Below, piece after piece: positions 31,179-39,700 of a stretch of 64,000 nt of DNA. The position numbers were made by a program, and so were the translations under genes. Each line of letters begins with the position of its first letter. Within the stretch, counting starts at the first letter, position 1. The stretch covers positions 104,178 to 168,177 of the forward strand of contig NZ_QPJY01000008.1 in the NCBI RefSeq assembly GCF_003337735.1. The letters run 5' to 3'. Under the pieces are notes generated by a model, which ran no database searches, was not told the origin of the DNA, and saw only the letters and a program-made list of their open reading frames with translations. Source of the stretch: Thioalbus denitrificans. Lineage in GTDB: Bacteria > Pseudomonadota > Gammaproteobacteria > DSM-26407.

Positions 31179-32279
31179 ATGCCCGCGACCCACGTCCCCC
31201 AACCCGACCTGCCGCCGCCCATCATCAGCGTGGGCGTGATCGGCTGGATGCGCCGCAACCTCTTCTCGTCGCTGCCGAATACGGCGCTCACCCTGTTCGC
31301 CCTCTACCTGCTCTGGCTGCTGCTGCCGCCGGCCATCCAGTGGGCGTTCATCGATGCCGACTGGTCCGGCACCGGCCGCGAGGACTGCACCGGCGGCGGC
31401 GCCTGCTGGGTCTTCGTCCAGGTGCGCTTCTACCAGTTCATGTACGGCTTCTACCCCGAGGCCGAATCCTGGCGGGTGAACCTCGCCTTCGGACTGCTGA
31501 TCGTCCTGACGATCCCGCTGTTCATCCGCGCCTTCCGCTGGAAGGGGTGGCTCAGCGCCTTCCTGCTGCTGGGCTACCCGGTGATCGCCTACTACCTGTT
31601 CCTCGGCGGCAGCTTCGGGCTGGAGCTGGTGGAGACGGACCAGTGGGGCGGGCTGCTGCTGACCCTGGTCCTGGCCGGCGTGGGCATCGTCGCCGCCCTG
31701 CCCATCGGCGTAGTGCTGGCGCTGGGACGGCGCTCCCAGATGCCCATCGTCAAGGCGCTCTCCATCGCCTTCATCGAGTTCTGGCGCGGCGTGCCGCTCA
31801 TCACCGTGCTGTTCATGTCCTCGGTGATGCTGCCCCTGTTCCTCCCCGAGGGGGTGAACTTCGACAAGCTCCTGCGGGCGCTGATCGGCATCATCATGTT
31901 CCAGTCCGCCTACATGGCGGAGGTGGTGCGCGGCGGGCTGCAGGCCATCCCCAAGGGACAGTACGAAGCGGCCGCGGCCCTGGGGCTGGGCTACTGGCGC
32001 ACGATGGCCCTGGTCGTCCTGCCCCAGGCGCTGAAGCTGGTGATTCCCGGCATCGTCAACACCTTCATCGCCCTGTTCAAGGACACCACGCTGGTGCTCA
32101 TCATCGGGCTGTTCGACCTGCTGGCCATCATCCAGCTGGCCCTGGCCGATCCCAAGTGGCTCGGCTTCTCGGTGGAGGGTTACGTCTTCACCGCCGCGGT
32201 GTTCTGGATCTTCTGCTTCAGCATGTCTCGCTACAGCCAGGCGCTCGAGCGCCGCCTGCATACGGGCCACGCCCGCTGA
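31179..32279 (+). CDS. aapM: General L-amino-acid ABC transporter, permease AapM
   Basis: A 366-residue second permease. The EAA loop (about 264-290) reads YEAAAALGLGYWRTMALVVLPQ, followed by IVNTFIALFKDTTLV. It has a large periplasmic loop (IDADWSGTGREDCTGGGACW) with a Cys pair. Its ribosome site (GGAG) is inside the end of aapQ. It forms the heterodimeric channel with AapQ. Confidence 0.92.
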   Translation: MPATHVPQPDLPPPIISVGVIGWMRRNLFSSLPNTALTLFALYLLWLLLPPAIQWAFIDADWSGTGREDCTGGGACWVFVQVRFYQFMYGFYPEAESWRVNLAFGLLIVLTIPLFIRAFRWKGWLSAFLLLGYPVIAYYLFLGGSFGLELVETDQWGGLLLTLVLAGVGIVAALPIGVVLALGRRSQMPIVKALSIAFIEFWRGVPLITVLFMSSVMLPLFLPEGVNFDKLLRALIGIIMFQSAYMAEVVRGGLQAIPKGQYEAAAALGLGYWRTMALVVLPQALKLVIPGIVNTFIALFKDTTLVLIIGLFDLLAIIQLALADPKWLGFSVEGYVFTAAVFWIFCFSMSRYSQALERRLHTGHAR

Positions 32280-32300
32280 TCGCCTGTGGAGGAATCACCC

Positions 32301-33083
<783 letters not shown>

Positions 33084-33095
33084 GGAGCGGCAGGC

Positions 33096-33124
33096 CCCGG
33101 CGCGGACTCAGCCTCCGCGCCGGG
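33096..33124. terminator. Hairpin after aapP, shared with the convergent small gene
   Basis: CCCGGCGCGGA pairs perfectly with its complement across a 7-base loop, 13 bases after aapP. The stop codon of the convergent gene lies in the loop. No U-tract is present. Confidence 0.6.
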
Positions 33125-33302
33125 CGCGCAGGATGACGCTGGCGGACACGCCCGCGGACAGCGCGAAGCCGGCGACCATCATCACCCATCCCATGGGCGC
33201 AGCGCCGTAGACCAGTACCGCACCCAGGCCCACCAGCAGGGTGCCGATGGCGATGAGCACGTGATCGATGGTGGTGAACCCCGGTTTCTTCTCTTTCTGC
33301 AT
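33108..33302 (-). CDS. Small two-span membrane protein
   Basis: A 64-residue protein with two hydrophobic segments (about 12-34 and 36-57), a basic N terminus (MQKEKKPG) and a basic C terminus (ILRARRGG), suggesting both ends are cytosolic. GAGGAGG precedes the ATG. No family recognised. Its 3' end is inside the aapP terminator hairpin. Confidence 0.65.
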   Translation of the reverse strand: MQKEKKPGFTTIDHVLIAIGTLLVGLGAVLVYGAAPMGWVMMVAGFALSAGVSASVILRARRGG

Positions 33303-33415
33303 GGCTCCTCCTCGCTGTCGTTGTAGTCTGTGAGGGCGCACGGTTCGCCACCCCGACGACGGGGTGCGATACCCTGCCGCGAGTAGTGAATCATAACAGG
33401 CCGGATGGGAAAAAC

Positions 33416-34588
33416 ATGGATACCGGGGAGTGGCGAAGGACCTGGCGCCGACTGGTGGGGAACAACCGTTTCGACAGCCGCGAATGGGCCGGCGCCTTCG
33501 GCGACCTCGGCACCCTGATTCCCTTCGTGGTGGCCTACGTCACCCTGCTCGGGATGGACCCGGTGGGCATCCTGATCGGGTTCGGGATCGCCCTGGTGGC
33601 CAATGGATTGCTGCGCCGGACGCCGTTCCCGGTCCAGCCCATGAAGGCCATCGGGGCGGCCGCCACCGCCCAGGCCGCCGGCGGCGTGATCTTCACGCCG
33701 GGGGCGGTCTACGCCGCCGGCTTCGTCACCGGGCTGGTGTGGCTGCTGCTGGCCCTCACCGGCATCGCCGAACGCCTCGCCCGGCTCACGCCGCGGCCGG
33801 TGGTGGCCGGGATCGTGCTGGGGCTCGGACTGGGCTTCATGGGCCGGGGGATCGAGCTCATGCTCGACACCTGGTGGCTGGCGCTGGCGGCCCTGGCCGC
33901 CAGCCTGCCGCTGCTTGACAGCCGGCGCCTGCCGGCCATGTTCGCCCTGCTGCTGATCGGCGGCATCGCCGCCCTCCTGCTCGAACCGGGGCTCATGGGG
34001 CAATTGCTCGCCCTGCGCCCCGGGCTCCATCTGCCGAGCCCGGAGCTGGGGTCCATCACCCTCGACGACCTGGCCGTCGGCGCGCTGTTCCTCGCCCTGC
34101 CGCAGCTGCCGCTGACCCTGGGCAATGCCCTCATCGCCGTGACCGACGAGAACAACCGCCTGTTTCCCGACCGCCCCGTCCGACACCGCGGGGTGGCGCT
34201 GTCCACGGCGGCGATGAACCTGGCCGCCCCGCTGGTGGGCGGCGTGCCCATGTGCCACGGCGCGGGCGGCATGGCCGGCCACGTGCGCTTCGGCGCCCAC
34301 ACCGGGGGCGCCCCCATCATTCTCGGGAGCCTCCTGCTGCTGCTGGCGCTGTTTCTCGGCGACGCGGTGGTGTCCTTCATGGCCGCCTTTCCGGCGGCGG
34401 TCCTCGGCGTCATCCTGTTCCTCGCCGGCACCCAGCTGGCGCTGGGCGCCGGTCGCCTGGGCGAGGAACGGGGCCCCCGCTTCGTGGCCCTGGTCACCAC
34501 CGCCCTCGCCCTGTGGAACGTGGGCGCGGCGTTCGTCGCCGGACTGGCCCTGCACGCCCTGATCGCCCGGGGTGTGATGAGGCCGTGA
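33416..34588 (+). CDS. MOT1-type sulfate/molybdate transporter
   Basis: A 390-residue membrane protein related to the MOT1 branch of the SulP superfamily, which imports molybdate or sulfate. The two conserved blocks are visible: GAFGDLGTLIPFVVAYV with PVQPMKAIGAAA near the N terminus, and PQLPLTLGNALIAVTDENN with GGVPMCHGAGGMAGHVRFGA in the second half. There is no STAS domain, as expected of MOT1. Molybdate is the usual assignment, but bacterial members may move other oxyanions. Confidence 0.85.
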   Translation: MDTGEWRRTWRRLVGNNRFDSREWAGAFGDLGTLIPFVVAYVTLLGMDPVGILIGFGIALVANGLLRRTPFPVQPMKAIGAAATAQAAGGVIFTPGAVYAAGFVTGLVWLLLALTGIAERLARLTPRPVVAGIVLGLGLGFMGRGIELMLDTWWLALAALAASLPLLDSRRLPAMFALLLIGGIAALLLEPGLMGQLLALRPGLHLPSPELGSITLDDLAVGALFLALPQLPLTLGNALIAVTDENNRLFPDRPVRHRGVALSTAAMNLAAPLVGGVPMCHGAGGMAGHVRFGAHTGGAPIILGSLLLLLALFLGDAVVSFMAAFPAAVLGVILFLAGTQLALGAGRLGEERGPRFVALVTTALALWNVGAAFVAGLALHALIARGVMRP

Positions 34589-34692
34589 GGGGGATTCAAC
34601 GCAATGGCGCCAAGAACATCAGGAAACAAATGTGTACGGCGAATCGGAGGGGGTAGACGTAGACCTTTATCCCTTCACCTTTACCCCTTATC

Positions 34693-34724
34693 CCTTCGTG
34701 TCTTCGCGTCTTTGCGCCTTTGCG
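34693..34724. repeat. Four-copy degenerate octamer tract
   Basis: CCTTCGTG-TCTTCGCG-TCTTTGCG-CCTTTGCG, four variants of one 8-base unit, between the MOT1-type gene and a convergent small membrane-protein gene. Similar tracts are common in intergenic DNA. Confidence 0.55.
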
Positions 34725-34736
34725 TTGAAAACAATC

Positions 34737-34997
34737 TCACTCCTCCAGCAGCTCGCCGGCCACCCGGTGGAGGTAGAAGTAGCCCCGCAGGGCCATCAGG
34801 CCGGCGAGGAAGGGCCAGGGGCTCCAGACCGACAGCCCCAGGATGAGCAGCGTGATGCCGCCGAACAGGGCCATGGCGATCAGCCACTGCAGGAGGAGCA
34901 GGCCGATGCCCTCCAGGGGTTCGAGCCGGCGGGCCAGCCAGGAGGCGTCCGTGGCCAGGGCAGCCGGGGTGTGGTCGCGACGGGTCGGGTCGATCAT
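34737..34997 (-). CDS. Small membrane protein
   Basis: An 86-residue protein with a soluble N terminus (about 1-30) and two hydrophobic helices (about 32-54 and 57-75) ending in acidic ELLEE. No known family. Its ribosome site is weak. It stands alone between the MOT1-type gene and the FAH-family gene. Confidence 0.55.
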   Translation of the reverse strand: MIDPTRRDHTPAALATDASWLARRLEPLEGIGLLLLQWLIAMALFGGITLLILGLSVWSPWPFLAGLMALRGYFYLHRVAGELLEE

Positions 34998-35059
34998 GGG
35001 TTCGGGGTCCGTTTATCCGAGTGGATTACTAAATTATTAGACCCCATTGCCGATCCCCG

Positions 35060-35773
35060 TCAACCCGCACCCGCTTCCGGTCCATCCCCCCCTGCCCGGG
35101 ATGCCACCGCCGTGGCGAAGCGGTAGCGTCCGTCCAGCACCAGCTCCAGCCGGTCGCCGGGAGCGAGGGGACCGACTCCGGCGGGCGTGCCCGTCAGGAC
35201 CACATCGCCGGGCAGCAGGGTGAAATGGCGGCTGATGGTCGCCACCAGCTCGAACACCGGGCGCATCATCTGGCGGGTGGAGCCCCGCTGGCGCACCTCG
35301 CCGTTGATGCGCAGCTCCAGCGTGGCGGCGTCGGGCTCCAGCGCATCGGCGCCCACGAACGGCGAGATGGGGCAGCTGGCGTCAAAGGCCTTGGCCAGCT
35401 CCCAGGGCTGGCCGCGCTCCTTCAGGTACTGCTGCACGTCCCGGAGGGTCAGGTCCAGCGCGATGGCGTAGCCGGCCGCCGCCGCCCGCGCGGCCGCCAC
35501 GTCGGCCGCGCTGAGGCGCGCGCCGATGAGGATCGCCAGCTCCACCTCGTGGTGGCAGGCCCCCTCCCCGGCCGGCAGCGCCAGGGGACGCTCCAGGGGC
35601 GCCAGGGCGGTGCTCGGCTTCATGAACAGCACCGGCCGCTCGGGGATCGGATTGCCCAGCTCCCGGATGTGGTCCAGATAGTTGCGGCCCACGCAGACCA
35701 CCTTGCCCGCGGGCCAGGGGCACGCGCTGCCGTCGAGCCAGGTGTGGCGGTAGCCCTCGTCGTTGTCTGCCAT
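35060..35773 (-). CDS. Fumarylacetoacetate hydrolase (FAH) family protein, YcgM-like
   Basis: A 237-residue enzyme of the FAH superfamily. It shows VCVGRNYLDHIRELG (about 26-40), the metal ligands in HHEVELAILIG (about 73-83), the DLTLRDVQ block and the C-terminal VVLTGTPAGVGPL. YcgM/FAHD1-type members act as acylpyruvases or oxaloacetate decarboxylases. The exact substrate is not readable. It is 22 bases downstream of the EamA transporter and probably cotranscribed. Confidence 0.87.
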   Translation of the reverse strand: MADNDEGYRHTWLDGSACPWPAGKVVCVGRNYLDHIRELGNPIPERPVLFMKPSTALAPLERPLALPAGEGACHHEVELAILIGARLSAADVAAARAAAAGYAIALDLTLRDVQQYLKERGQPWELAKAFDASCPISPFVGADALEPDAATLELRINGEVRQRGSTRQMMRPVFELVATISRHFTLLPGDVVLTGTPAGVGPLAPGDRLELVLDGRYRFATAVASRAGGDGPEAGAG

Positions 35774-35795
35774 GTCGCGTCTCCCGGTGATGGAA

Positions 35796-36704
35796 TCAGC
35801 CGAAGCGGTTGGCCAGGATCAGCCCGCCCAGGACCAGCCCGCCGCCCACCAGCAGCGACAGGGTGACGGGTTCGTCGAGCAGCAGCCCCCCGGCGATCAC
35901 GGCACTGACCGGTACAAAGTTGATGAACAGGCCGGCCCGGGCGGGGCCGATGGTGCGCACCCCCTGGTAGAACCAGACGAAGCCGAGCACGGTGCCGAAG
36001 AAGGCCAGGTAGAACAGCGCGCCCCAGCCCGTGGTGCTGAGGCGCGCCAGCGCCGCGCCCAGGCCCTCGTGCCAGGCCGGCAGCAGCAGCAGCGCGGTCC
36101 CGGCCATGCAGGAGTAGGAGACCGCCTCCAGGGCGCTCAGGCCCGACATGACCCGCTTGCCGAGCAGGGTGTAGGTGACCCAACTGGCGACGCAGCCGAG
36201 AATCGCGAGCTCGCCGTAGCCCACCTCGCCCTGCACCAGGGCGAGGGGATCGCCGCGGGAGATGACGGTCACCGCCCCGGCCACGGAGAGGACGATGCCG
36301 ATCCCCTTGGCGAGGTTGAGCCGTTCGCCGAACAGGAGCGCCGAGAACAGGGCGATGAAGATGGGGTTGCCGGCGATGATCACCGCCGCCCGCCCCGCCT
36401 CCACCGTGCGCAGCCCGGTGAAGAACAGCACGTTGTAGGCGAACACCCCGGTGGCCCCCAGCAGCACCACCGCGCCCCACTGCCGCGGGCGCAGCCGGCC
36501 GAGGCCGTTGCCCTGCCGCAGCAGCAGCCCGGCGAGCAGCAGGCTGGCCAGCAGGAAGCGGACGAAGGCGGCGGAGAAGGGCCCGATCTCCGCGGACACC
36601 AGCCGCCCGGCGACGAAGGTTCCGCCCCAGAAGACCGCCGCCAGGGTCAGCAGGCCGTAGGTGGACCAGGGCCGGGCGGCGGGCGCGATGCCGGTGGCGC
36701 TCAC
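35796..36704 (-). CDS. EamA/RhaT-family drug/metabolite transporter
   Basis: A 302-residue ten-helix permease made of two EamA repeats. Repeat one has FWGGTFVAGRLVS and FVRFLLASLLLA; repeat two has GCVASWVTYTLLGKRVM and PVSAVIAGGLLLDEP. The GTG start overlaps the stop of the upstream MFS gene (GTGA). Substrate unknown. Confidence 0.85.
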   Translation of the reverse strand: MSATGIAPAARPWSTYGLLTLAAVFWGGTFVAGRLVSAEIGPFSAAFVRFLLASLLLAGLLLRQGNGLGRLRPRQWGAVVLLGATGVFAYNVLFFTGLRTVEAGRAAVIIAGNPIFIALFSALLFGERLNLAKGIGIVLSVAGAVTVISRGDPLALVQGEVGYGELAILGCVASWVTYTLLGKRVMSGLSALEAVSYSCMAGTALLLLPAWHEGLGAALARLSTTGWGALFYLAFFGTVLGFVWFYQGVRTIGPARAGLFINFVPVSAVIAGGLLLDEPVTLSLLVGGGLVLGGLILANRFG

Positions 36705-37996
36705 GGGGTCTGCCTGCAGTGGCTCTCGCGGGTGAACAGCACCAGGACCAGGGACAGGGCGAGCCAGCCGAGCATCAGGGCGAAGCCGCCGCGGTAGGCC
36801 GCGAGGTCGTAGATCCGGACGCCCTCCCGCAGCTCGCCCCCCCAGGCCCGGTCGAGCATCCAGCCCACCCCCGGCTGCAGGAGCATGGGGCCCATCATCA
36901 CCCCCATGTTGACCACCCCCGACACGGTCCCCGACAGCCGGGCGGGCACCGACTCCTTGGCGAAGGCGAAGCCGATGATCATGTTGCCGGAGAGAAAGCC
37001 CGCCACCACCAGCAGGCTGACCAGGCCCCACACCGGCAGTCCGGGCACCAGCAGCGCCACGGCCCAGGCCGCCAGCATCCCCGCGCAGCCGATGACATAC
37101 AGCGGCTTGCGGTGCCCGAGGTGATCGGAGAGCCAGCCGAAGGCCGGGCCGCCGACCGCCCAGGCCACCAGCAGCGCCGAGCACACCGCTGCCGCCGTGG
37201 TCCGGTCGAGGGCGTAATGGGTGGTCAGGTAGGGCACGCCCCAGAGGCCGGCGAAGGCCAGCACGCTGCCCACGATGCCGCCCGGCACCAGGTAGAGCAG
37301 CCAGGTGTTGCGATAGCCCAGCACCTCGCGGATGCCCGCCAGCACACCGTTGCCCACGCGGGTGGCGGCATCGGCGGCGCGGGCGGTGGGAGCATGGCTG
37401 GCGAAGCCGCGCTCCGAGGGGTCGTCGCGCACCACCCACCAGATGCCGGCGGCCACCGCCAGGGTGACGGCGGCGGAGACCCCCATCACCGGCCGCCAGC
37501 CGAAGGCGTCCACCAGCAGCCGCAGCGGCACCCCGGCGAAAACCGCGCCGATGATGCCGCAGAACAGCGCCATGCCGGAGGCCAGGGCGAACTGGCGCGG
37601 CGGCAGCCAGTGGCCGGCGAGCTTGAGCATGCCCACGAAGGCCACCGCCACGGAGCCGCCCACCAGCAGGCGTCCGGCCCCGGCCCAGAACAGGTTCGGC
37701 GCCAGGGCGAAGACCAGCGTCCCCGCGCCCGCCACGATGGCGCCGAGGGTCAGCAGGCGGCGGGGACCCCAGTGGTCGGCCAGCAGCCCGGTGGGCACCT
37801 GCATGGCCACGTAGCTGTAGAAGTAGAACGCGGACAGGTTGCCGAGCGCCGCCGCGCCGAGGCCGAAGTCGGTCATCAGCTCGCCGGTGATGACCCCCGG
37901 CGCCACCCTCTGGTAGAAGCCGATCAGGTAGAGCGCGGCACCCAGACCCCAGACGGTCCAGGCGAGTCGCAGCGGCGGCGGATGGGCAGTTGACAT
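36701..37996 (-). CDS. MFS transporter
   Basis: A 431-residue, twelve-helix major facilitator protein. The loop 2-3 motif is GLLADHWGPRRLL (about 70-82) and the loop 8-9 counterpart is GWLSDHLGHRKPL (about 288-300). It resembles the anion:cation symporter/hexuronate-like branch, so an organic anion is plausible. First gene of a three-gene operon with the EamA transporter and the FAH-family enzyme. Confidence 0.85.
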   Translation of the reverse strand: MSTAHPPPLRLAWTVWGLGAALYLIGFYQRVAPGVITGELMTDFGLGAAALGNLSAFYFYSYVAMQVPTGLLADHWGPRRLLTLGAIVAGAGTLVFALAPNLFWAGAGRLLVGGSVAVAFVGMLKLAGHWLPPRQFALASGMALFCGIIGAVFAGVPLRLLVDAFGWRPVMGVSAAVTLAVAAGIWWVVRDDPSERGFASHAPTARAADAATRVGNGVLAGIREVLGYRNTWLLYLVPGGIVGSVLAFAGLWGVPYLTTHYALDRTTAAAVCSALLVAWAVGGPAFGWLSDHLGHRKPLYVIGCAGMLAAWAVALLVPGLPVWGLVSLLVVAGFLSGNMIIGFAFAKESVPARLSGTVSGVVNMGVMMGPMLLQPGVGWMLDRAWGGELREGVRIYDLAAYRGGFALMLGWLALSLVLVLFTRESHCRQTP

Positions 37997-38461
37997 GTGG
38001 GCTCCAGCCGGTTGCAGGGGGGCGGTCGATGCCGGAAATATTGACAGGGCAACTATAACCGCACCGCGCTTGCCCGACTACTGCAGTGCGTCACTCCGGC
38101 GCCGGGCGCATGTGCTTATGCACAACGGGTTTTATGACATCGCGCCGGAACGGGCAAATAGAGGGAACTCATGAGAAAGTATCGACAACAGTAGCGTAAC
38201 TACTTGATTTTTCGTATTCGGGCTTGACGGTTAAATTTTGAACATTCTGTTACCCGGTACGCGCTGGCGTGGGCTGCGGTCCGGTTTCCATAAATCATCC
38301 ACAAAGTTATCCACAGATTCTGTGGACAACTTTTCCGGCGGGAACCGCCCATGAGGGCCTGCTCCCCCGCAGGTGCGCCATGCCGGTTCGCGGCTGGAGG
38401 CCGCTGCCATGGGAGGACGGGGGGCAGCGGGGCCGGGCCGCTCGCCGCCGGAGTCCGTTCC
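37997..38461. other. AT-rich gene-free stretch with a DnaA-box cluster
   Basis: 465 bases without a gene, with an AT-rich core at about 38150-38260. It includes the promoter of the MFS operon. At 38295-38329 three DnaA-type 9-mers lie together: TCATCCACA (38295-38303), the perfect box TTATCCACA (38307-38315) and, inverted, TTGTCCACA (38321-38329). The last two form an 11-bp inverted repeat. Confidence 0.6.
38295..38329. promoter_or_regulatory. DnaA-box cluster
   Basis: One consensus DnaA box and two near matches in 35 bases, two of them facing each other around a 5-base centre. It could titrate DnaA or couple a nearby promoter to replication. Neighbouring genes are not those of a chromosomal origin. 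Confidence 0.55.
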
Positions 38462-39685
38462 CTACGGAACCGGGACTGTGGCGGCGGCGCCGGCGAGGCG
38501 GCCGCACAGCCGCTCCGCCCGGCGCCGGTGTTCGGGCGTGCCTCCCTGCAGTTCCAGCAGCCGGCGCGTCCAGCGCAGCGCCGCCGTGAAATCCCGGGCC
38601 ACGTGCTCGTGATACTTGGCCAGCCGCTCCACGGCCTCGGGGTGGCCGGCCTCGGCGAGGGGCTGCCAGATGGCCAGCGCCTCCCGCCACTGCCCGCGGC
38701 GGCGATGGATCCGGGCCAGCAGCAGGAGTCCCTCCGCGTCCAGCGTCGCCCGCGCCTGCCCCAGCAGCGCGAGGGCCGCCGACTCCCGCCCCCCGGCGAG
38801 ATGGGCGCGGGCCACGGCGAGCGGACTGCCGCCCCACTCCCCCGGCGCCCTCCAGGCCCGCTCCAGGACCGGCAGCAGGCCCGCCAGGGAGAGCAGGTCC
38901 CAGCGGTTGTGGCGCGCCACGTCGGGCAGCCGCCGCCAATCGCCCCGCCGGACCCAGTCGAACCAGGCGGCCGGGGCCTCGGACCCGGGCAGGTCGCCCA
39001 CCCGCTCGAACCCGAGCAGGCGGCGCTCCGCGGTCGCCAGGCGGCAGTCGGGCCAGCGGTCCGCGAACAGCCGGCGGACCGGGTGCAGCAGGTCCAGGTG
39101 GGGCAGCCCGCTCCAGGGATCCGGGCGCCGGGTGAGGCGGCAGCGGGCGCTGAGCAGGGGGATATCGAAGGCCTTGCCGTTGTAGCTCACCAGGCTCGCG
39201 GTGCCCTTCAGCTCCCCCTCCGCGGCCTCGACGAAGGCCCTCTCGCCGTGGAAGCCGGTCAGCAGCAACTGGGTCAGGCGGAGCGTCCCGGCCTCGATCC
39301 GCAGCAGGCCGAGCAGGAACACCAGGGTGCCGGTGCCCCCGGCCAGGCCCGTGGTCTCGGTGTCCACCAGGGTCAGCGGCGCACCCCCGTATCCCGCCGC
39401 GGGGCCCTCGTCCGCCGGCCGCCAGCGGATGGTCTCGGACAGGGCCAGGCGGCCGTGCAACGCGGCCGGCGCGACGGTCTCGACCAGGCGGATGACCCCC
39501 GGCGCGATGCACTCGCCGCCGCAGCGCCCGGCGAGCTCGGCGTCGCCGGGCCGGGCACTATCCCGCACGCCGGTCTCCCGGCGCGCCGGCCCCAGGCGCG
39601 CCAGCCGCTCCGCCAGCGGGAGCGGGGACGGGGCGGCCGCCCCGCCCTGCCGGCGCAGCCGGTCGAGGCGGTTCCTAACGGACAT
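38462..39685 (-). CDS. mrfB: MrfB/YprB-like ribonuclease-H-fold exonuclease
   Basis: A 407-residue protein with a DEDD-type exonuclease domain in the middle: LVDTETTGL (about 104-112, first acidic pair), LVSYNGKAFDIPLL (about 165-178) and HNRWDLLSLAGL (about 258-269). The C-terminal 120 residues form helical TPR/Sel1-like repeats. In Bacillus the partner of helicase YprA is YprB (MrfB), which repairs mitomycin-C lesions. The gene starts 15 bases after the helicase stop. The N-terminal 90 residues are poorly conserved. Function in this host is inferred from family and pairing. Confidence 0.8.
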   Translation of the reverse strand: MSVRNRLDRLRRQGGAAAPSPLPLAERLARLGPARRETGVRDSARPGDAELAGRCGGECIAPGVIRLVETVAPAALHGRLALSETIRWRPADEGPAAGYGGAPLTLVDTETTGLAGGTGTLVFLLGLLRIEAGTLRLTQLLLTGFHGERAFVEAAEGELKGTASLVSYNGKAFDIPLLSARCRLTRRPDPWSGLPHLDLLHPVRRLFADRWPDCRLATAERRLLGFERVGDLPGSEAPAAWFDWVRRGDWRRLPDVARHNRWDLLSLAGLLPVLERAWRAPGEWGGSPLAVARAHLAGGRESAALALLGQARATLDAEGLLLLARIHRRRGQWREALAIWQPLAEAGHPEAVERLAKYHEHVARDFTAALRWTRRLLELQGGTPEHRRRAERLCGRLAGAAATVPVP

Positions 39686-39700
39686 CCGCCGGCACCGTGC

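Noticed and set aside
37997..38461. Chromosomal replication origin
   Set aside because: Only three DnaA-type boxes and no dnaA, dnaN, mnmG or rpmH neighbours.
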